The notes: generated from the sequence alone by a model not told the origin. Shown: positions 8,798-17,928, counted from the stretch's first letter. The stretch: 64,000 nt of DNA from Affinibrenneria salicis (GCF_008710095.1 NZ_VYKJ01000021.1:1-64000), one strand, 5' to 3'. A program made the numbers and translations.

Positions 8798-9141
8798 CTG
8801 TGGTTCCTCAGTATTTATCGTCCGCCGGACAGCCGGGGCCGATATCTCTCTCAGGCAGGTAAACTATGCTATTCCGGCCGGACGGCGTATTTAAATCGTG
8901 CTTTTTGAAAAAAGTTTACCCGGCCTTGCGATATCTTAACGAATCGTGGCGCGGCGCATTGCGGCGATAAATCGTCGCGACGGCGAAAACCGATCGTTAA
9001 ACGCGCAGATACGAAAAACAGTGCGGCTAAGCAACCCTGATGTGAATGAATTACGTCTGATTCGCTCGCCGTTATCGTCCTTGATAACGCGGCAAAAGGC
9101 CGATCGGCCGCCGTCGGCCTGGCCAAACGGCCGGCGGTTTG
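8798..9141. other. Intergenic stretch, nothing recognised
   Basis: This lies between the start of the rcnB-like gene and the 3' end of ssuD, both on the minus strand. The left part should hold the rcnB-like promoter. I see no RNA gene, no coding frame with support and no clear T-tailed hairpin for ssuD. Confidence 0.4.
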
Positions 9142-10299
9142 CTAACGTCCGGTCGGCGCATCGGCGGGAATAAAGGCATTGGCCACCACTTCTCCCTGCG
9201 GCTGCTGCACGCTGTCCGTTCCGCGGCTGGCAGACGTCTCCCGCGCCAGCGCCAGGTGAGGGAACAGTAACTCGCCGACCCGCCACGCCTCTTCCAGATG
9301 CGGGTAGCCGGAGAGAATAAAGGTATCGATTCCCAGCGCGGCGTATTCCTGAATTCTCGCCGCCACGGTGGGACCGTCGCCTACCAGCGCGGTGCCGGCG
9401 CCGGCGCGCGCCAGCCCCACGCCGGCCCACAGGTTGGGGCTGATTTCCAGATTCTCCCGGCTGCCGTTGTGCAGCGCGGTCATCCGCTGCTGGCCGACCG
9501 AGTCAAAACGGGTGAACGACGCGCGGGCGCGGGCGATGGTGTCGTCGTCCAGATGCTCGATCAGACGGTCGGCGGCCTGCCAGGCCTGCTCCGTGGTTTC
9601 GCGCACAATCACATGCAGGCGAATGCCGAAACGCAGCGTGCGCCCCTGCGCGGCGGCTTTGGCTCTGACTTCGGCGATCTTTTCCGCGACCTGCGCCGGC
9701 GGTTCGCCCCAGGTGAGATACAAATCGACCTGTTCGGCGGCCAGCTGCTGCGCCTCTTGCGAGGAACCGCCGAAATACAGCGGCGGACGCGGGCGTTGCA
9801 CTGGCGCAAACATCAGTCGCGCGCCTTTAACCTGGATATGTTTGCCGTTGAAATCCACCGTTTCGCCGCTCAGCACCTCGCGCCAGATGCGGGTAAACTC
9901 CGCCGCGGCTTCATAGCGCTGGCGGTGATCGAGAAACAGCCCTTCCGCCGCCAGTTCGTCGGGATCGCCGCCGGTAACCAGATTAAACAGGGCGCGACCG
10001 CCGGACAGCCGGTCCAGCGTCGCGCTCTGACGCGCCGCCAGCGTCGGAGAAATCACGCCCGGGCGCAACGCCACCAGGAATTTCAGTCGTCGGGTGACCG
10101 GGATCAGTGAAGCCGCCACCAGCCAGGCGTCTTCGCAGGAACGTCCGGTTGGGATCAGCACGCCGCTGAAGCCGACCTTTTCCGCCGCCTGAGCAATTTG
10201 CTGCAGGTAGTCGTGATCGACGGTCCGCGCGCCTTTGCTGGTGCCGAGATAGTGGCCGTCGCCATGCGTGGGAAGAAACCAGAACAGGTTAAGGCTCAT
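9142..10299 (-). CDS. ssuD: FMNH2-dependent alkanesulfonate monooxygenase
   Basis: A 385-residue bacterial-luciferase-like monooxygenase that cleaves the C-S bond of alkanesulfonates, releasing sulfite and an aldehyde. It follows E. coli SsuD from [18 protein letters not shown] onward, including [19 protein letters not shown] and [18 protein letters not shown] chose the ATG at 10299 rather than one eight codons upstream, because it gives the family N-terminus and has GGAG five bases ahead. It depends on an FMN reductase (SsuE in E. coli), and no ssuE is present in the window. The gene is separated from ssuB by about 300 bases, so it may have its own promoter. Confidence 0.93.
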   Translation of the reverse strand: MSLNLFWFLPTHGDGHYLGTSKGARTVDHDYLQQIAQAAEKVGFSGVLIPTGRSCEDAWLVAASLIPVTRRLKFLVALRPGVISPTLAARQSATLDRLSGGRALFNLVTGGDPDELAAEGLFLDHRQRYEAAAEFTRIWREVLSGETVDFNGKHIQVKGARLMFAPVQRPRPPLYFGGSSQEAQQLAAEQVDLYLTWGEPPAQVAEKIAEVRAKAAAQGRTLRFGIRLHVIVRETTEQAWQAADRLIEHLDDDTIARARASFTRFDSVGQQRMTALHNGSRENLEISPNLWAGVGLARAGAGTALVGDGPTVAARIQEYAALGIDTFILSGYPHLEEAWRVGELLFPHLALARETSASRGTDSVQQPQGEVVANAFIPADAPTGR

Positions 10300-10539
10300 A
10301 AACGCTCCATAAAAATCCGTCAAAGGTCAACGCGCATCATCCTGGCAACGGTTGTCATTCCCAACGAATATATCCGGCATTTCAATGCCTGAAATCTGAT
10401 AAAGGCGGTACGGCGGACCGAAGGAGAATCGAGCATTGCGCGGGCGGCGGTCCGCGGCGTGGGGCCTGACCGCCGGGGGGCAAAGGCCGGCCGTTTAGCG
10501 GCCTGGCGCGCAGACAGCCGTGTCCGTTGGATATGATGA

Positions 10540-10572
10540 CATCCCGCCCCCGAATCGCCATGGGGCGGGATG
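10540..10572. terminator. Strong inverted repeat downstream of ssuB
   Basis: CATCCCGCCCC and its exact complement flank an 11-base loop, 32 bases beyond the ssuB stop. There is no T-run on the minus strand, so this is either a weak or factor-assisted terminator or an mRNA-stabilising stem between ssuB and ssuD. Confidence 0.45.
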
Positions 10573-10603
10573 CGGCGCGGGCGTCTGGGGACGTTGAGAT
10601 GCG

Positions 10604-11395
10604 CTATTTCATCGCGCTGCGCAACGGCGGCGCATCTTGCTCCCGGTTCGCCGGATCGGCGCCGCCGGAAAAAATCCGCTCCAGAATGGTATTTTCCAGC
10701 GCCGCCAGACGGGCCTGTCCGGGATGGCGCGGGCGCGGCAGATCGACGAGTAAATCGAGCCCTGCCTGACCGTTTTCCAGCAGAATGACCCGGTCTGCCA
10801 GGGTAACGGCTTCGTGTACGTCATGGGTCACCAGTATCAGCGTAAAGCCCTGTTCGCGCCACAACTGCTCGATAAGACGCTGCATTTCGATGCGCGTCAG
10901 CGCATCCAGGGCGCCGAGCGGTTCGTCCAGCAACAGCAGCCTCGGATGATGGATCAGCGCGCGCGCCAGCGCCACGCGCTGCTTCTGTCCGCCTGACAGC
11001 GCGGCCGGCCATTCGCCGGCGCGTTCGGCCAGCCCCACTTCGGCCAGTGCCGCCTGCGCCCGCTCTCGCCAGCCCTTGCCCAGTCCGATGCCTACGTTAT
11101 CAATCACCTTTTTCCACGGCAGCAGACGGGACTCCTGAAACATCAGCCGCATCTCCTCGCGCAGGGTATTGAGCGGCTGCTGGCCGGCCTGCAGATCTCC
11201 GGCGCTGGGCTGCTCCAGACCGGCCAGCAGGCGCAGCAGCGTACTTTTGCCGCAGCCGCTGCGCCCCACGATGGCCACGGCCTGGCCCGCCGGGATTTGC
11301 AGGTCGATATCTCGCAGCACCTGGCGATCCTGAAACGATTTACTCAACTGACGTAGCCGCAGCGCAATGCCGCGATTAACCGGATGAATACTCAC
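10604..11395 (-). CDS. ssuB: Sulfonate ABC transporter ATP-binding protein
   Basis: A 263-residue ABC ATPase with Walker A (GRSGCGKS), Q-loop ([11 protein letters not shown]), signature ([15 protein letters not shown]), Walker B (LLLLDEPLG) and H-loop (LVTHD). It matches E. coli SsuB closely. The start is a GTG at 11395 that overlaps the ssuC stop as GTGA; longer upstream in-frame sequence runs into ssuC and is not family-like. It energises sulfonate uptake with SsuC (membrane) and SsuA (periplasm). The upstream permease gene carries an amber codon, so the complete transporter may not be made. Confidence 0.92.
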   Translation of the reverse strand: MSIHPVNRGIALRLRQLSKSFQDRQVLRDIDLQIPAGQAVAIVGRSGCGKSTLLRLLAGLEQPSAGDLQAGQQPLNTLREEMRLMFQESRLLPWKKVIDNVGIGLGKGWRERAQAALAEVGLAERAGEWPAALSGGQKQRVALARALIHHPRLLLLDEPLGALDALTRIEMQRLIEQLWREQGFTLILVTHDVHEAVTLADRVILLENGQAGLDLLVDLPRPRHPGQARLAALENTILERIFSGGADPANREQDAPPLRSAMK

Positions 11396-12183
11396 GCTGT
11401 CGCTCCTGTTTTCTGATAGGCCGGATGCCAGCGCAGCCAGCTGCGCTCCAGCAGGCGCGCCGCGCTGTCGGCCGCCTTGCCCAGCATGGCGTAGAGGATA
11501 ATCGCCACCACGACCACATCGGTCTGCAGGAATTCGCGCGCGTTCATCGCCAGATAGCCGATGCCGGCGCTGGCGGAAATCGTTTCCGCCACAATCAGCG
11601 TCAGCCACATAAAGCCGAGGGCAAAGCGTACCCCGACCAGGATCGAAGGCAGCGCGCCCGGCAGAATCACCTGCCAGAACAGCGCCGGTCCGGATAACCC
11701 GTAGCTGCGCGCCATCTCTACCAGGCCGGCATCCACATTGCGTACGCCGTGCCAGGTGTTGAGGTAAATGGGAAACAGTGTGCCGAGCGCCACCAGAAAG
11801 ATTTTGGCGCTTTCATCGATGCCGAACCACAGGATCACCAGCGGGATAAGCGCCAGGTGCGGCACGTTGCGGATCATCTGGATGGTACTGTCCAGCAGCA
11901 GCGCGCCGGTGCGCGACAGACCGGTGGTGAAGCCCAGCAGCAGCCCCAGAGAGCCGCCGATGGCGAATCCCACGGCGGCGCGCCAGCCGCTAATCGCCAG
12001 ATGGTGCCATAATTCGCCGCTGGCGATCAGCGCCCATGCCGCCGAGATGACCGCACTGGGCGCCGGCAGGATACGGCTGGACAACCAGCCGGCGCTAACC
12101 GCCAACTGCCAGGCCGCCACCAGCGCGATGGGCAGCAGCTACGGCGCCAGAGCGCCGGTAATTATCGTCACACTACGTTTCAT
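11392..12183 (-). pseudogene. ssuC: Sulfonate ABC permease ssuC, interrupted by an in-frame amber codon
   Basis: Reading from the ATG at 12183, which has CAGGAGAG nine bases upstream, the frame runs MKRSVTIITGALAP and meets TAG at 12141-12139. It then continues without a break to the TGA at 11392. The full frame is 263 codons, the same length as E. coli SsuC, whose sequence has Trp at the matching place (APW), so a single TGG-to-TAG change explains the stop. Downstream, the permease is intact, with hydrophobic helices and the EAA-type loop ([22 protein letters not shown]). A GTG at 12120 could restart translation, but it would delete about 21 residues, including part of the first helix, and it has no clear SD. 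Sequencing error or suppression are the alternatives. Confidence 0.85.
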
Positions 12184-12638
12184 TTACGCGATCTCTCCTG
12201 TACCTGCGGGGCTGATGAGGGCTCTGACGGCGCCCGGCCGGCTGCGGTATGCCGGAGACGACGGAGAAGAGAGGATAATCGGCGCGCGTCGGCGATTCTG
12301 CTCACACCGTCCATCCCGCGCCCCAGGGCAAAATCAGTGAAAATAGTAGCAGTCGGTAAAATTAATTTTTAAATGCTATTTTTGGCTATCGACAGAAAAT
12401 GATGTGCTAAAGCTCCGGCTGGTTATGACGGCGGAAATAAGCGCGGCAGGCGCGGCGTGAAAAAAGACGCTATTTAGCCGGGCAGGCCGGATATAAAAAG
12501 AGATCGTTACGGGACCAGGCTGACGTCCGCGGCGGTAAAGGAAAAAATCAGCTTAGCAATCTCTTTTTTGTGCTTTGACAGTCTTTCCTCTCAGAGGGGA
12601 GAGTAATACTCCCTTATTTCGTTCTGGATTATGTCGTA
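12184..12638. promoter_or_regulatory. Divergent ssuC/ssuA control region
   Basis: This 455-base region separates the minus-strand ssuCB genes from plus-strand ssuA and should contain both promoters. An 11-base perfect palindrome GAGTAATACTC at 12601-12611, inside a wider GGGAG...CTCCC arrangement, lies 28 bases before the ssuA start. A TTGACA lies at 12575. In enterobacteria ssu genes are activated by Cbl/CysB, but I cannot place a confident site. No coding frame is supported. Confidence 0.45.
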
Positions 12639-13610
12639 ATGGTTCGAGCCGGTATTATTGTGCGAAATTTTATTATGGCGTTTGCCGCGTTGTCCGGCGC
12701 CTTATTTTACCATTCCGCCTGGGGAGAAACCGAATTACGCATCGGTTACCAAAAATCGTCCACGCTGCTGACCATCTTAAAATTGCAGGGCAGCCTGGAG
12801 AAAGCGTTCGCTGAACAGGGTGTAAAGGTGAGCTGGTATGAGTTTTCCAGTGGGTTGCCGCTGCTGGAGTCGCTAAACATCGGCAATGTGGATGTATCGG
12901 CCGACGTGGCGGATACGGTGCCGGTGTTCGCGCAGGCGGCGGGCGCCAGCCTGACCTATTTCGCGCGGGAAGAACCCTCGCCGGATGCGCAGTCGATCCT
13001 GGTGCCGGCTTCTTCGCCATTAAAGAGCCTGGCCGATCTGAAAGGAAAACGCATTGCGGTGACCAAAGCGGCGGGTAGCCACTACTTGTTGATTGCCGCG
13101 CTGGCTAAAGCCGGGATGACCTTTAACGATATCACGCCTTCCTACCTGACGCCGGCCGATGGCCGCGCCGCCTTTGAACGCGGCAACGTGGATGCCTGGG
13201 TCACCTGGGAGCCGTTTGTCGCCAGCGCCCGGCGTCAGCAGAATGCCCGGGTTCTGAGCAGCGGACGGGATCTCGCGGAGTACCAGCGTTACTACCTGGC
13301 CTCGACGGCATTCGCCGAAAAACATCCGCAAATACTGGCGCTGATTTACCAGCAACTGGAACAGACCGGCCTTTGGGTCAAGGCCCATCCGGCCGAAGCA
13401 GCCAGACTGTTGGGACCGCTGTGGGGCAATCTGGACCACAGCACGGTGGAGCAGGCTAATGCCAGCCGCAGCTACCGTATTCGGCCGGTAAGCCGCGATG
13501 GCCTGGGGGAGCAACAGAAGATCGCCGACGCTTTTTTTGACGCCGGGCTGCTGCCGAAGCGGATCGACGCCGGCGCGGTTGCGATCTGGCAGCCGCCGGC
13601 TCAGCCGTAG
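12639..13610 (+). CDS. ssuA: Aliphatic sulfonate-binding periplasmic protein
   Basis: A 323-residue SsuA/NitT-TauT-type binding protein. A signal peptide spans about residues 1-29 (ending HSAWG) and is followed by the mature start ETELRIGYQKS. The conserved LKGKRIAVTKAAGSHYLL and DAWVTWEPF motifs line the ligand cleft in this family. The ATG at 12639 is used; SD complementarity is poor (GGA twelve bases upstream). It delivers sulfonates to SsuBC. Unusually it is divergent from ssuCBD and heads a separate unit with the thiol dioxygenase and rhodanese genes, suggesting coupling of uptake to thiol/sulfur oxidation. Confidence 0.88.
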   Translation: MVRAGIIVRNFIMAFAALSGALFYHSAWGETELRIGYQKSSTLLTILKLQGSLEKAFAEQGVKVSWYEFSSGLPLLESLNIGNVDVSADVADTVPVFAQAAGASLTYFAREEPSPDAQSILVPASSPLKSLADLKGKRIAVTKAAGSHYLLIAALAKAGMTFNDITPSYLTPADGRAAFERGNVDAWVTWEPFVASARRQQNARVLSSGRDLAEYQRYYLASTAFAEKHPQILALIYQQLEQTGLWVKAHPAEAARLLGPLWGNLDHSTVEQANASRSYRIRPVSRDGLGEQQKIADAFFDAGLLPKRIDAGAVAIWQPPAQP

Positions 13611-13735
13611 TCGTAGTCGTAGCGCCGGCGCGTCGCGACGATGCGCGCGGGCCAGCGGTTTTGGGGTTCGATTTATCGGGCGTATTACCGGCGGAGTTGG
13701 TTAGCTTCCGGTCCGCCGCAGGGGAGAATGAAACA

Positions 13736-14332
13736 ATGACAGCGTTGTTAAGAGTCGATCGCTTACGCGATTTTATTGGTCAACTGGCCGGGGTGGTCGA
13801 GTCGGGCGACGAGGCGACCATTCTGCGCGAGGGCGGCGCGCTGCTCGGTGAACTGGTCAGCCACGATGACTGGCTGGATGACGCTTTCGCCCGGCCGCAT
13901 GCGGATCGCTACCAGCAGTACCTGCTGCACGTCGATTCGCGCCAGCGCTTCTGCGTGGTCAGCTTTGTCTGGGGGCCGGGGCAGTCGACGCCGATTCACG
14001 ATCACCGGGTCTGGGGCTTGATCGGCATGTTGCGCGGGGCGGAGACCTCGCGTTCGTTTGTGCGGCGCGACGGCGTCCTGCAGGCGCACGGCGAGCCGGT
14101 ATCGCTGCGGCCGGGCGACGTGGAGTCGGTGTCGCCGGCGGTTGGCGACATTCATCAGGTGAGCAATGCGCTGAGCGACGAAACGTCCATCAGCATTCAC
14201 GTATACGGCGCCAATATCGGCGCCGTGCGGCGCGCGGTGTATGACGCGGACGGCCGGCAAAAAACCTTTATCTCGGGCTATTCCAATGCCCTGTTACCGA
14301 ATATCTGGGATCTGTCCGACCATGAGCGCTAA
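13736..14332 (+). CDS. Thiol dioxygenase, cysteine dioxygenase family (Gln-type, possibly 3-mercaptopropionate dioxygenase)
   Basis: A 198-residue cupin with the three-histidine iron site: His88 and His90 in STPIHDHRVWG, and His140 in VGDIHQVSN. The Ser153-His155-Tyr157 catalytic triad appears in SISIHVYGAN. Glutamine (YQQYLL, residues 60-61) occupies the place where cysteine-specific enzymes have arginine. Gln-type members are known to prefer 3-mercaptopropionate. The start at 13736 has GGGGAG nine bases ahead. The stop overlaps the rhodanese start. I recall the same pair in Pseudomonas aeruginosa (PA2602/PA2603) close to sulfonate-transport genes, which supports a linked organosulfur pathway. 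The exact substrate is inference. Confidence 0.82.
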   Translation: MTALLRVDRLRDFIGQLAGVVESGDEATILREGGALLGELVSHDDWLDDAFARPHADRYQQYLLHVDSRQRFCVVSFVWGPGQSTPIHDHRVWGLIGMLRGAETSRSFVRRDGVLQAHGEPVSLRPGDVESVSPAVGDIHQVSNALSDETSISIHVYGANIGAVRRAVYDADGRQKTFISGYSNALLPNIWDLSDHER

Positions 14333-15935
14333 TGTTACTTCTGCCGTACGTCAGTGTGACGATATCCGCCGCGCGTTGCTGGCGCGCGATGAACTGGCGC
14401 TGGTGGATGTGCGGGAAGAGGCGCCGTACGCCACCGGCCATCCGCTGTTCGCCGTGAATATCCCTCTGTCTCGTCTGGAACTGGACATCTTTGCCCGGGT
14501 GCCGCGCAGGACCACGCCGATCACGCTGTATGACGACGGCGAAGGGCTGGCGGCCATCGCCAGGCGTCGTCTGGTCGAACTGGGCTATACGGACGTGGCG
14601 CTGTTGGCCGGCGGGCTGTCCGGCTGGCGCGCGGCGGGGGGCGAAGTCTTTATTGACGTGAATAGCCCGAGCAAAGCGTTTGGCGAACTGCTGGAGGCGC
14701 AGGCGCATACCCCTTCGCTCAGCGCCGCAGAGGTTAACGCGCTGCTGGCTGGCGAGGAAGACGTGGTGGTGCTCGACAGCCGGCGCTTTGACGAATATCA
14801 GACCATGAGTATTCCGACCGGCATTAGCGTGCCGGGCGGCGAACTGGCGCTGCGCGCGCGCGATCTGGCGCCGTCGCCGTCGACCCGCATCATCGTTAAT
14901 TGCGCAGGGCGTACCCGCAGCCTGGTAGGCGCCCAGTCGTTGATTAATGCCGGCGTGCCTAATCCGGTCGCGGCGCTGCGCAACGGCACGATTGGCTGGA
15001 CGCTGGCCGGCCTGCCGCTGGAGCACGGACAACAGCGCCGCTATGGTCGGGTCAGCGAAAACTATCGTCTTCAGACGGCGCGAGCCGCGAGGCGACTGGC
15101 CGATCGGGCGGGCGTCGGCCGGGTGTCCCTCGCGCAGCTGGCGTTGTGGCGGCAGGAAGCCTGGCGCACCACTTATCTGATCGACGTACGCGATCAGCAG
15201 GCGTATCAGCATGCTCATCTCGCCGGCGCCCGCAATGTGCCGGGCGGTCAACTGGTCCAGGAAACCGATCATATTCTCAGCGTGCGCGGCGCGCGGGCCG
15301 TACTGGTGGATGATGACGGGGTGCGCGCCAACATGACCGCGTCGTGGCTGGCGCAGATGGGATGGGATTGCTGGGTCGTGGACGGACTGACGGCGCAGGA
15401 GTTCAGCGCGACGGGCGACTGGCAGGCGCCGCGGCCCGCCGCGCCGGAAGCCGACGAAATCGATGTGCATGCCCTGAATGAGCGGTGGCGGCGCGACGAC
15501 CTGCAGGTGCTGGATCTGACCGGCAGCGCCAGTTATGTGCAAGGACACATTCCCGGCGCCGGCTGGTTGTTGCGTGCGGATTTGCTGACCGGCAGGGCGA
15601 AACTGCCGCCGGCGGCCGATGGCTATGTGCTGACCTGCGCTTCCGGCTTGCTGGCGCGTTTCGCCGCGGCGGATCTGCGGCGGCTCACCGATCGCCCGGT
15701 GCGGGTGCTGCGCGGCGGAACCCAGGCCTGGCGCGAGGCCGGGTTACCGTTAGCCAGCGGCGAAGAGCGTTTATTATCGCCACGCACTGACCGCTATCGT
15801 CGACCTTATGAAGGAACAGACAATTCGCCGGCCGCGATGCGGGCCTACCTTGACTGGGAGTTCGGTCTGATTGCGCAACTGGATCGCGACGGCACGCATT
15901 TCTTTCACGTACTGTCGCCGCCGGAGACGCCGTAG
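14322..15935 (+). CDS. Four-domain rhodanese sulfurtransferase
   Basis: A 537-residue protein of four tandem rhodanese-like domains, at about residues 10-110, 130-235, 265-365 and 380-480. Active-site cysteines are seen only in domain 2 (Cys194 in VNCAGRTRS) and domain 4 (Cys439 in LTCASG). Domains 1 and 3 have YDDGEG and VDDDGV in the loop and are probably structural or regulatory. The ATG at 14322 overlaps the dioxygenase stop by 11 bases, showing tight translational coupling. It presumably handles sulfane sulfur or sulfite released from the thiol product in the cytoplasm. The partner reaction is inferred from the operon. Confidence 0.88.
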   Translation: MSANVTSAVRQCDDIRRALLARDELALVDVREEAPYATGHPLFAVNIPLSRLELDIFARVPRRTTPITLYDDGEGLAAIARRRLVELGYTDVALLAGGLSGWRAAGGEVFIDVNSPSKAFGELLEAQAHTPSLSAAEVNALLAGEEDVVVLDSRRFDEYQTMSIPTGISVPGGELALRARDLAPSPSTRIIVNCAGRTRSLVGAQSLINAGVPNPVAALRNGTIGWTLAGLPLEHGQQRRYGRVSENYRLQTARAARRLADRAGVGRVSLAQLALWRQEAWRTTYLIDVRDQQAYQHAHLAGARNVPGGQLVQETDHILSVRGARAVLVDDDGVRANMTASWLAQMGWDCWVVDGLTAQEFSATGDWQAPRPAAPEADEIDVHALNERWRRDDLQVLDLTGSASYVQGHIPGAGWLLRADLLTGRAKLPPAADGYVLTCASGLLARFAAADLRRLTDRPVRVLRGGTQAWREAGLPLASGEERLLSPRTDRYRRPYEGTDNSPAAMRAYLDWEFGLIAQLDRDGTHFFHVLSPPETP

Positions 15936-16050
15936 CTTCAGCAAATTTCATTGACTTTTCTGGTTCTTTTTCTCCGGCACGTTATTATATCGGCCGCGCC
16001 GATACGCATTTTCGTGCCGTTTATCTACTGAGTTAAAGCCAGGAGTATTT

Positions 16051-16575
16051 ATGATATTGCCGGTGTTCAAATATCATCCCGATCCTATCGCAACCGGAAG
16101 CATCAAGCTCAGCGATGAGACCTGTCAGTGCTGTGAGCAGCAACGCGGCGCTGTCTGTACGACATCGATCTACTCCAGACACCGCGTTGAGTTTATCTGC
16201 CCCTGGTGCGTGGCGGACGGTTCGGCGGCAAAGAAATATGACGGCCAATTTAACGACGACTATCCGTTACTCGAAGATGGAATCGATCGCGACATCGTCG
16301 TCGAAGTCAGCGAAAGAACGCCTGGCTATGTCTCGTGGCAACAGGAAGTGTGGCAATCCCACTGTAACGATGCCTGTGAATTTCATGGCGATGCCAGTAA
16401 AGCAGATTTGCAGGCGCTCTCCGGCGACGATCTCGACGCGTTTCTGGCTGATAACTATTTAGACGCAGAAATATGGTCGCGCATCCTGCAGGGCTATGAA
16501 GACGGCGACGTAGCGATTTATAAATTCCGCTGCCGCCACTGCCAGAAAGCTATCTTTACCATGGACTGCAGTTAA
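16051..16575 (+). CDS. CbrC family (UPF0167) protein
   Basis: A 174-residue protein matching the CbrC/UPF0167 family: LPVFKYHPDPIATGSI at the N-terminus, CQCC near residue 25, ICPWCVADGSAA, and a C-terminal CRHCQ. The paired cysteines suggest a zinc-ribbon-like fold. Members share the family with E. coli CbrC (annotated in colicin E2 tolerance), but the function is unknown. AGGAG seven bases ahead supports the ATG at 16051. The gene stands alone, about 115 bases downstream of the rhodanese gene. Confidence 0.8.
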   Translation: MILPVFKYHPDPIATGSIKLSDETCQCCEQQRGAVCTTSIYSRHRVEFICPWCVADGSAAKKYDGQFNDDYPLLEDGIDRDIVVEVSERTPGYVSWQQEVWQSHCNDACEFHGDASKADLQALSGDDLDAFLADNYLDAEIWSRILQGYEDGDVAIYKFRCRHCQKAIFTMDCS

Positions 16576-16781
16576 TCGGTGCGATGGGCTTTATTAGCCG
16601 CGCCGCGGTCTCAGCACTGAGCGCGGCTGGCCATCCTGCCGCCCTGATTTACCCAGGCGCAGCATCAATACAGGTGACGTTAAAGGTTACGTTGCCATGT
16701 GTTGCGGGCGCCATCGCGCGCAGCGAGCGTTGCCTGGGACGTGGCGTGGTCAGAGAATTCCGGCCGTTTTATGTTCGTTAC

Positions 16782-17021
16782 TTAATCCGCAACCATCCAT
16801 TCATCCGCATCGTTAAACATTTCCTCAACCAGACGGTTCAGGATCGCCTTATCCGATTTACTGGCATCGCTATTGAGCGCGTTGGCCTGCATCGCTTTTA
16901 CTTTTACTTCGGCGTCCGGGAAAACGCGTTGCACGCGCTTTGCCAGTTCGGCATGGATTATGCCGGCGGCGTCCGGTAGTCCACTCACATTTCGTTTGTC
17001 ATAAATCAGTTCGACGTACAT
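16782..17021 (-). CDS. DinI/MsgA-family SOS protein
   Basis: A 79-residue acidic protein of the DinI family, closest in memory to Salmonella MsgA (shared start YVELIYDKRNV-GL and the long block QANALNSDASKSD). DinI binds RecA and modulates coprotease activity. The C-terminal acidic helix (EEMFNDADEWMV) that contacts RecA in DinI is conserved. A near-consensus LexA box lies 14 bases upstream of the ATG, so it should be SOS-induced. Whether it acts on RecA or has the virulence-linked role of MsgA is not determinable here. Confidence 0.85.
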   Translation of the reverse strand: MYVELIYDKRNVSGLPDAAGIIHAELAKRVQRVFPDAEVKVKAMQANALNSDASKSDKAILNRLVEEMFNDADEWMVAD

Positions 17022-17034
17022 AACTATTCCTTTT

Positions 17035-17054
17035 AACTGTTGTTATATCCAGTA
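17035..17054 (-). promoter_or_regulatory. LexA box upstream of the DinI-family gene
   Basis: AACTGTTGTTATATCCAGTA on the plus strand agrees with the 20-base LexA consensus (CTG-N10-CAG core exact, AT-rich centre, terminal AGTA). It lies 14 bases before the start codon of the DinI-family gene, overlapping where its promoter must be. Confidence 0.75.
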
Positions 17055-17338
17055 TTTTATAGATTATTCGCAGGAAAAAGTCACGCGGTTATCCGTTGAA
17101 AGAACAGTGAGCAGGGGCCGGCACGCTGCCGAAAAATGGCTTTCAGAGAGACGGACCGGCTCATCGCGGAAGGGTATTCCTTTGGATTATGGCGGCATTA
17201 ACCGTAAGTCATGGTAATGATCACTTAGTCAACGCATGTGAAAATTTATAAAATTACAGGATGATCCTGTTTGAAATGATTGGTAACATTTGATTGCTAT
17301 TTTTACCGAAAACTAATTAGCAATCAAAGGAATAAAAA

Positions 17339-17881
17339 ATGAAGAAATTGTCTGTTATCGCCATTGCGGTTGCAGGGCTTGCTTTCGGATCATCCGCTGT
17401 CGCCGCAGGTGAGAGTACAATCTCTATTGGCTACGCGCAGAGTGACGTAGATTTCGATGGTTTCAGCCCGAAGGACGATCCGCGCGGGGTAAACCTCAAA
17501 TACCGTTATGAAATGGATGATAATTGGGGGATGATTGGCTCGTTCACGTATACGGGAAGTGATAGCAGCTACAGCGCTGGCAATGAACGGGCTTCTCTTG
17601 ACCTTACGTACTACTCGCTGACGGTTGGCCCGGTATACCGTTTCAATGAATATATCAGCGCATACGCGCTGGTCGGCGTGGCCCACGGAAAAGCCGAAGT
17701 CGAATATGAAAACAGTTCGGTTCGTGCATGGGGAGAAGAGAAGAGAACTGATTTAGCAGGCGGAGTGGGTTTGCAGTTCAACGTGACGCCAGACTTTGCA
17801 ATCGACGCTTCCTACGAATATACAGCATTGGATAGCGTTGATGTTGGTACGTGGGCGCTGGGCTTGGGTTATCGCTTTTAA
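17339..17881 (+). CDS. Ail/OmpX-family outer-membrane beta-barrel protein
   Basis: A 180-residue protein with a signal peptide (residues 1-23, ending AVAAG) and alternating beta strands. It ends in the C-terminal outer-membrane signature with final aromatic Phe (GTWALGLGYRF). The strand pattern (STISIGYAQSDV, NLKYRYEMDDNWGMIGSFTY, GPVYRFNEYISAYALVGVAHG) is typical of the eight-stranded Ail/Lom/OmpX family, involved in adhesion, serum resistance or phage lysogeny-encoded surface change. It is preceded by AAAGGAATAAAA. A terminator follows. Its position between an SOS gene and IS debris beside a tRNA gene suggests an accessory locus. Confidence 0.85.
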   Translation: MKKLSVIAIAVAGLAFGSSAVAAGESTISIGYAQSDVDFDGFSPKDDPRGVNLKYRYEMDDNWGMIGSFTYTGSDSSYSAGNERASLDLTYYSLTVGPVYRFNEYISAYALVGVAHGKAEVEYENSSVRAWGEEKRTDLAGGVGLQFNVTPDFAIDASYEYTALDSVDVGTWALGLGYRF

Positions 17882-17902
17882 TCCCTATTTTTCTATTAAT
17901 TA

Positions 17903-17928
17903 ACCCGGCCTGAGTGCCGGGTTTTTTG
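17903..17928 (+). terminator. Rho-independent terminator of the Ail/OmpX-like gene
   Basis: AACCCGGC-CTGAGT-GCCGGGTT is followed by a T-run (GTTTTTTG), beginning 22 bases after the stop codon. Stem and T-tail are both canonical. Confidence 0.9.

Noticed and set aside
11392..12120. Treating ssuC as an intact gene starting at GTG 12120
   Set aside because: The upstream ATG has a strong SD and reproduces the exact E. coli length, so the amber interpretation explains more than a coincidental GTG start lacking part of helix 1.
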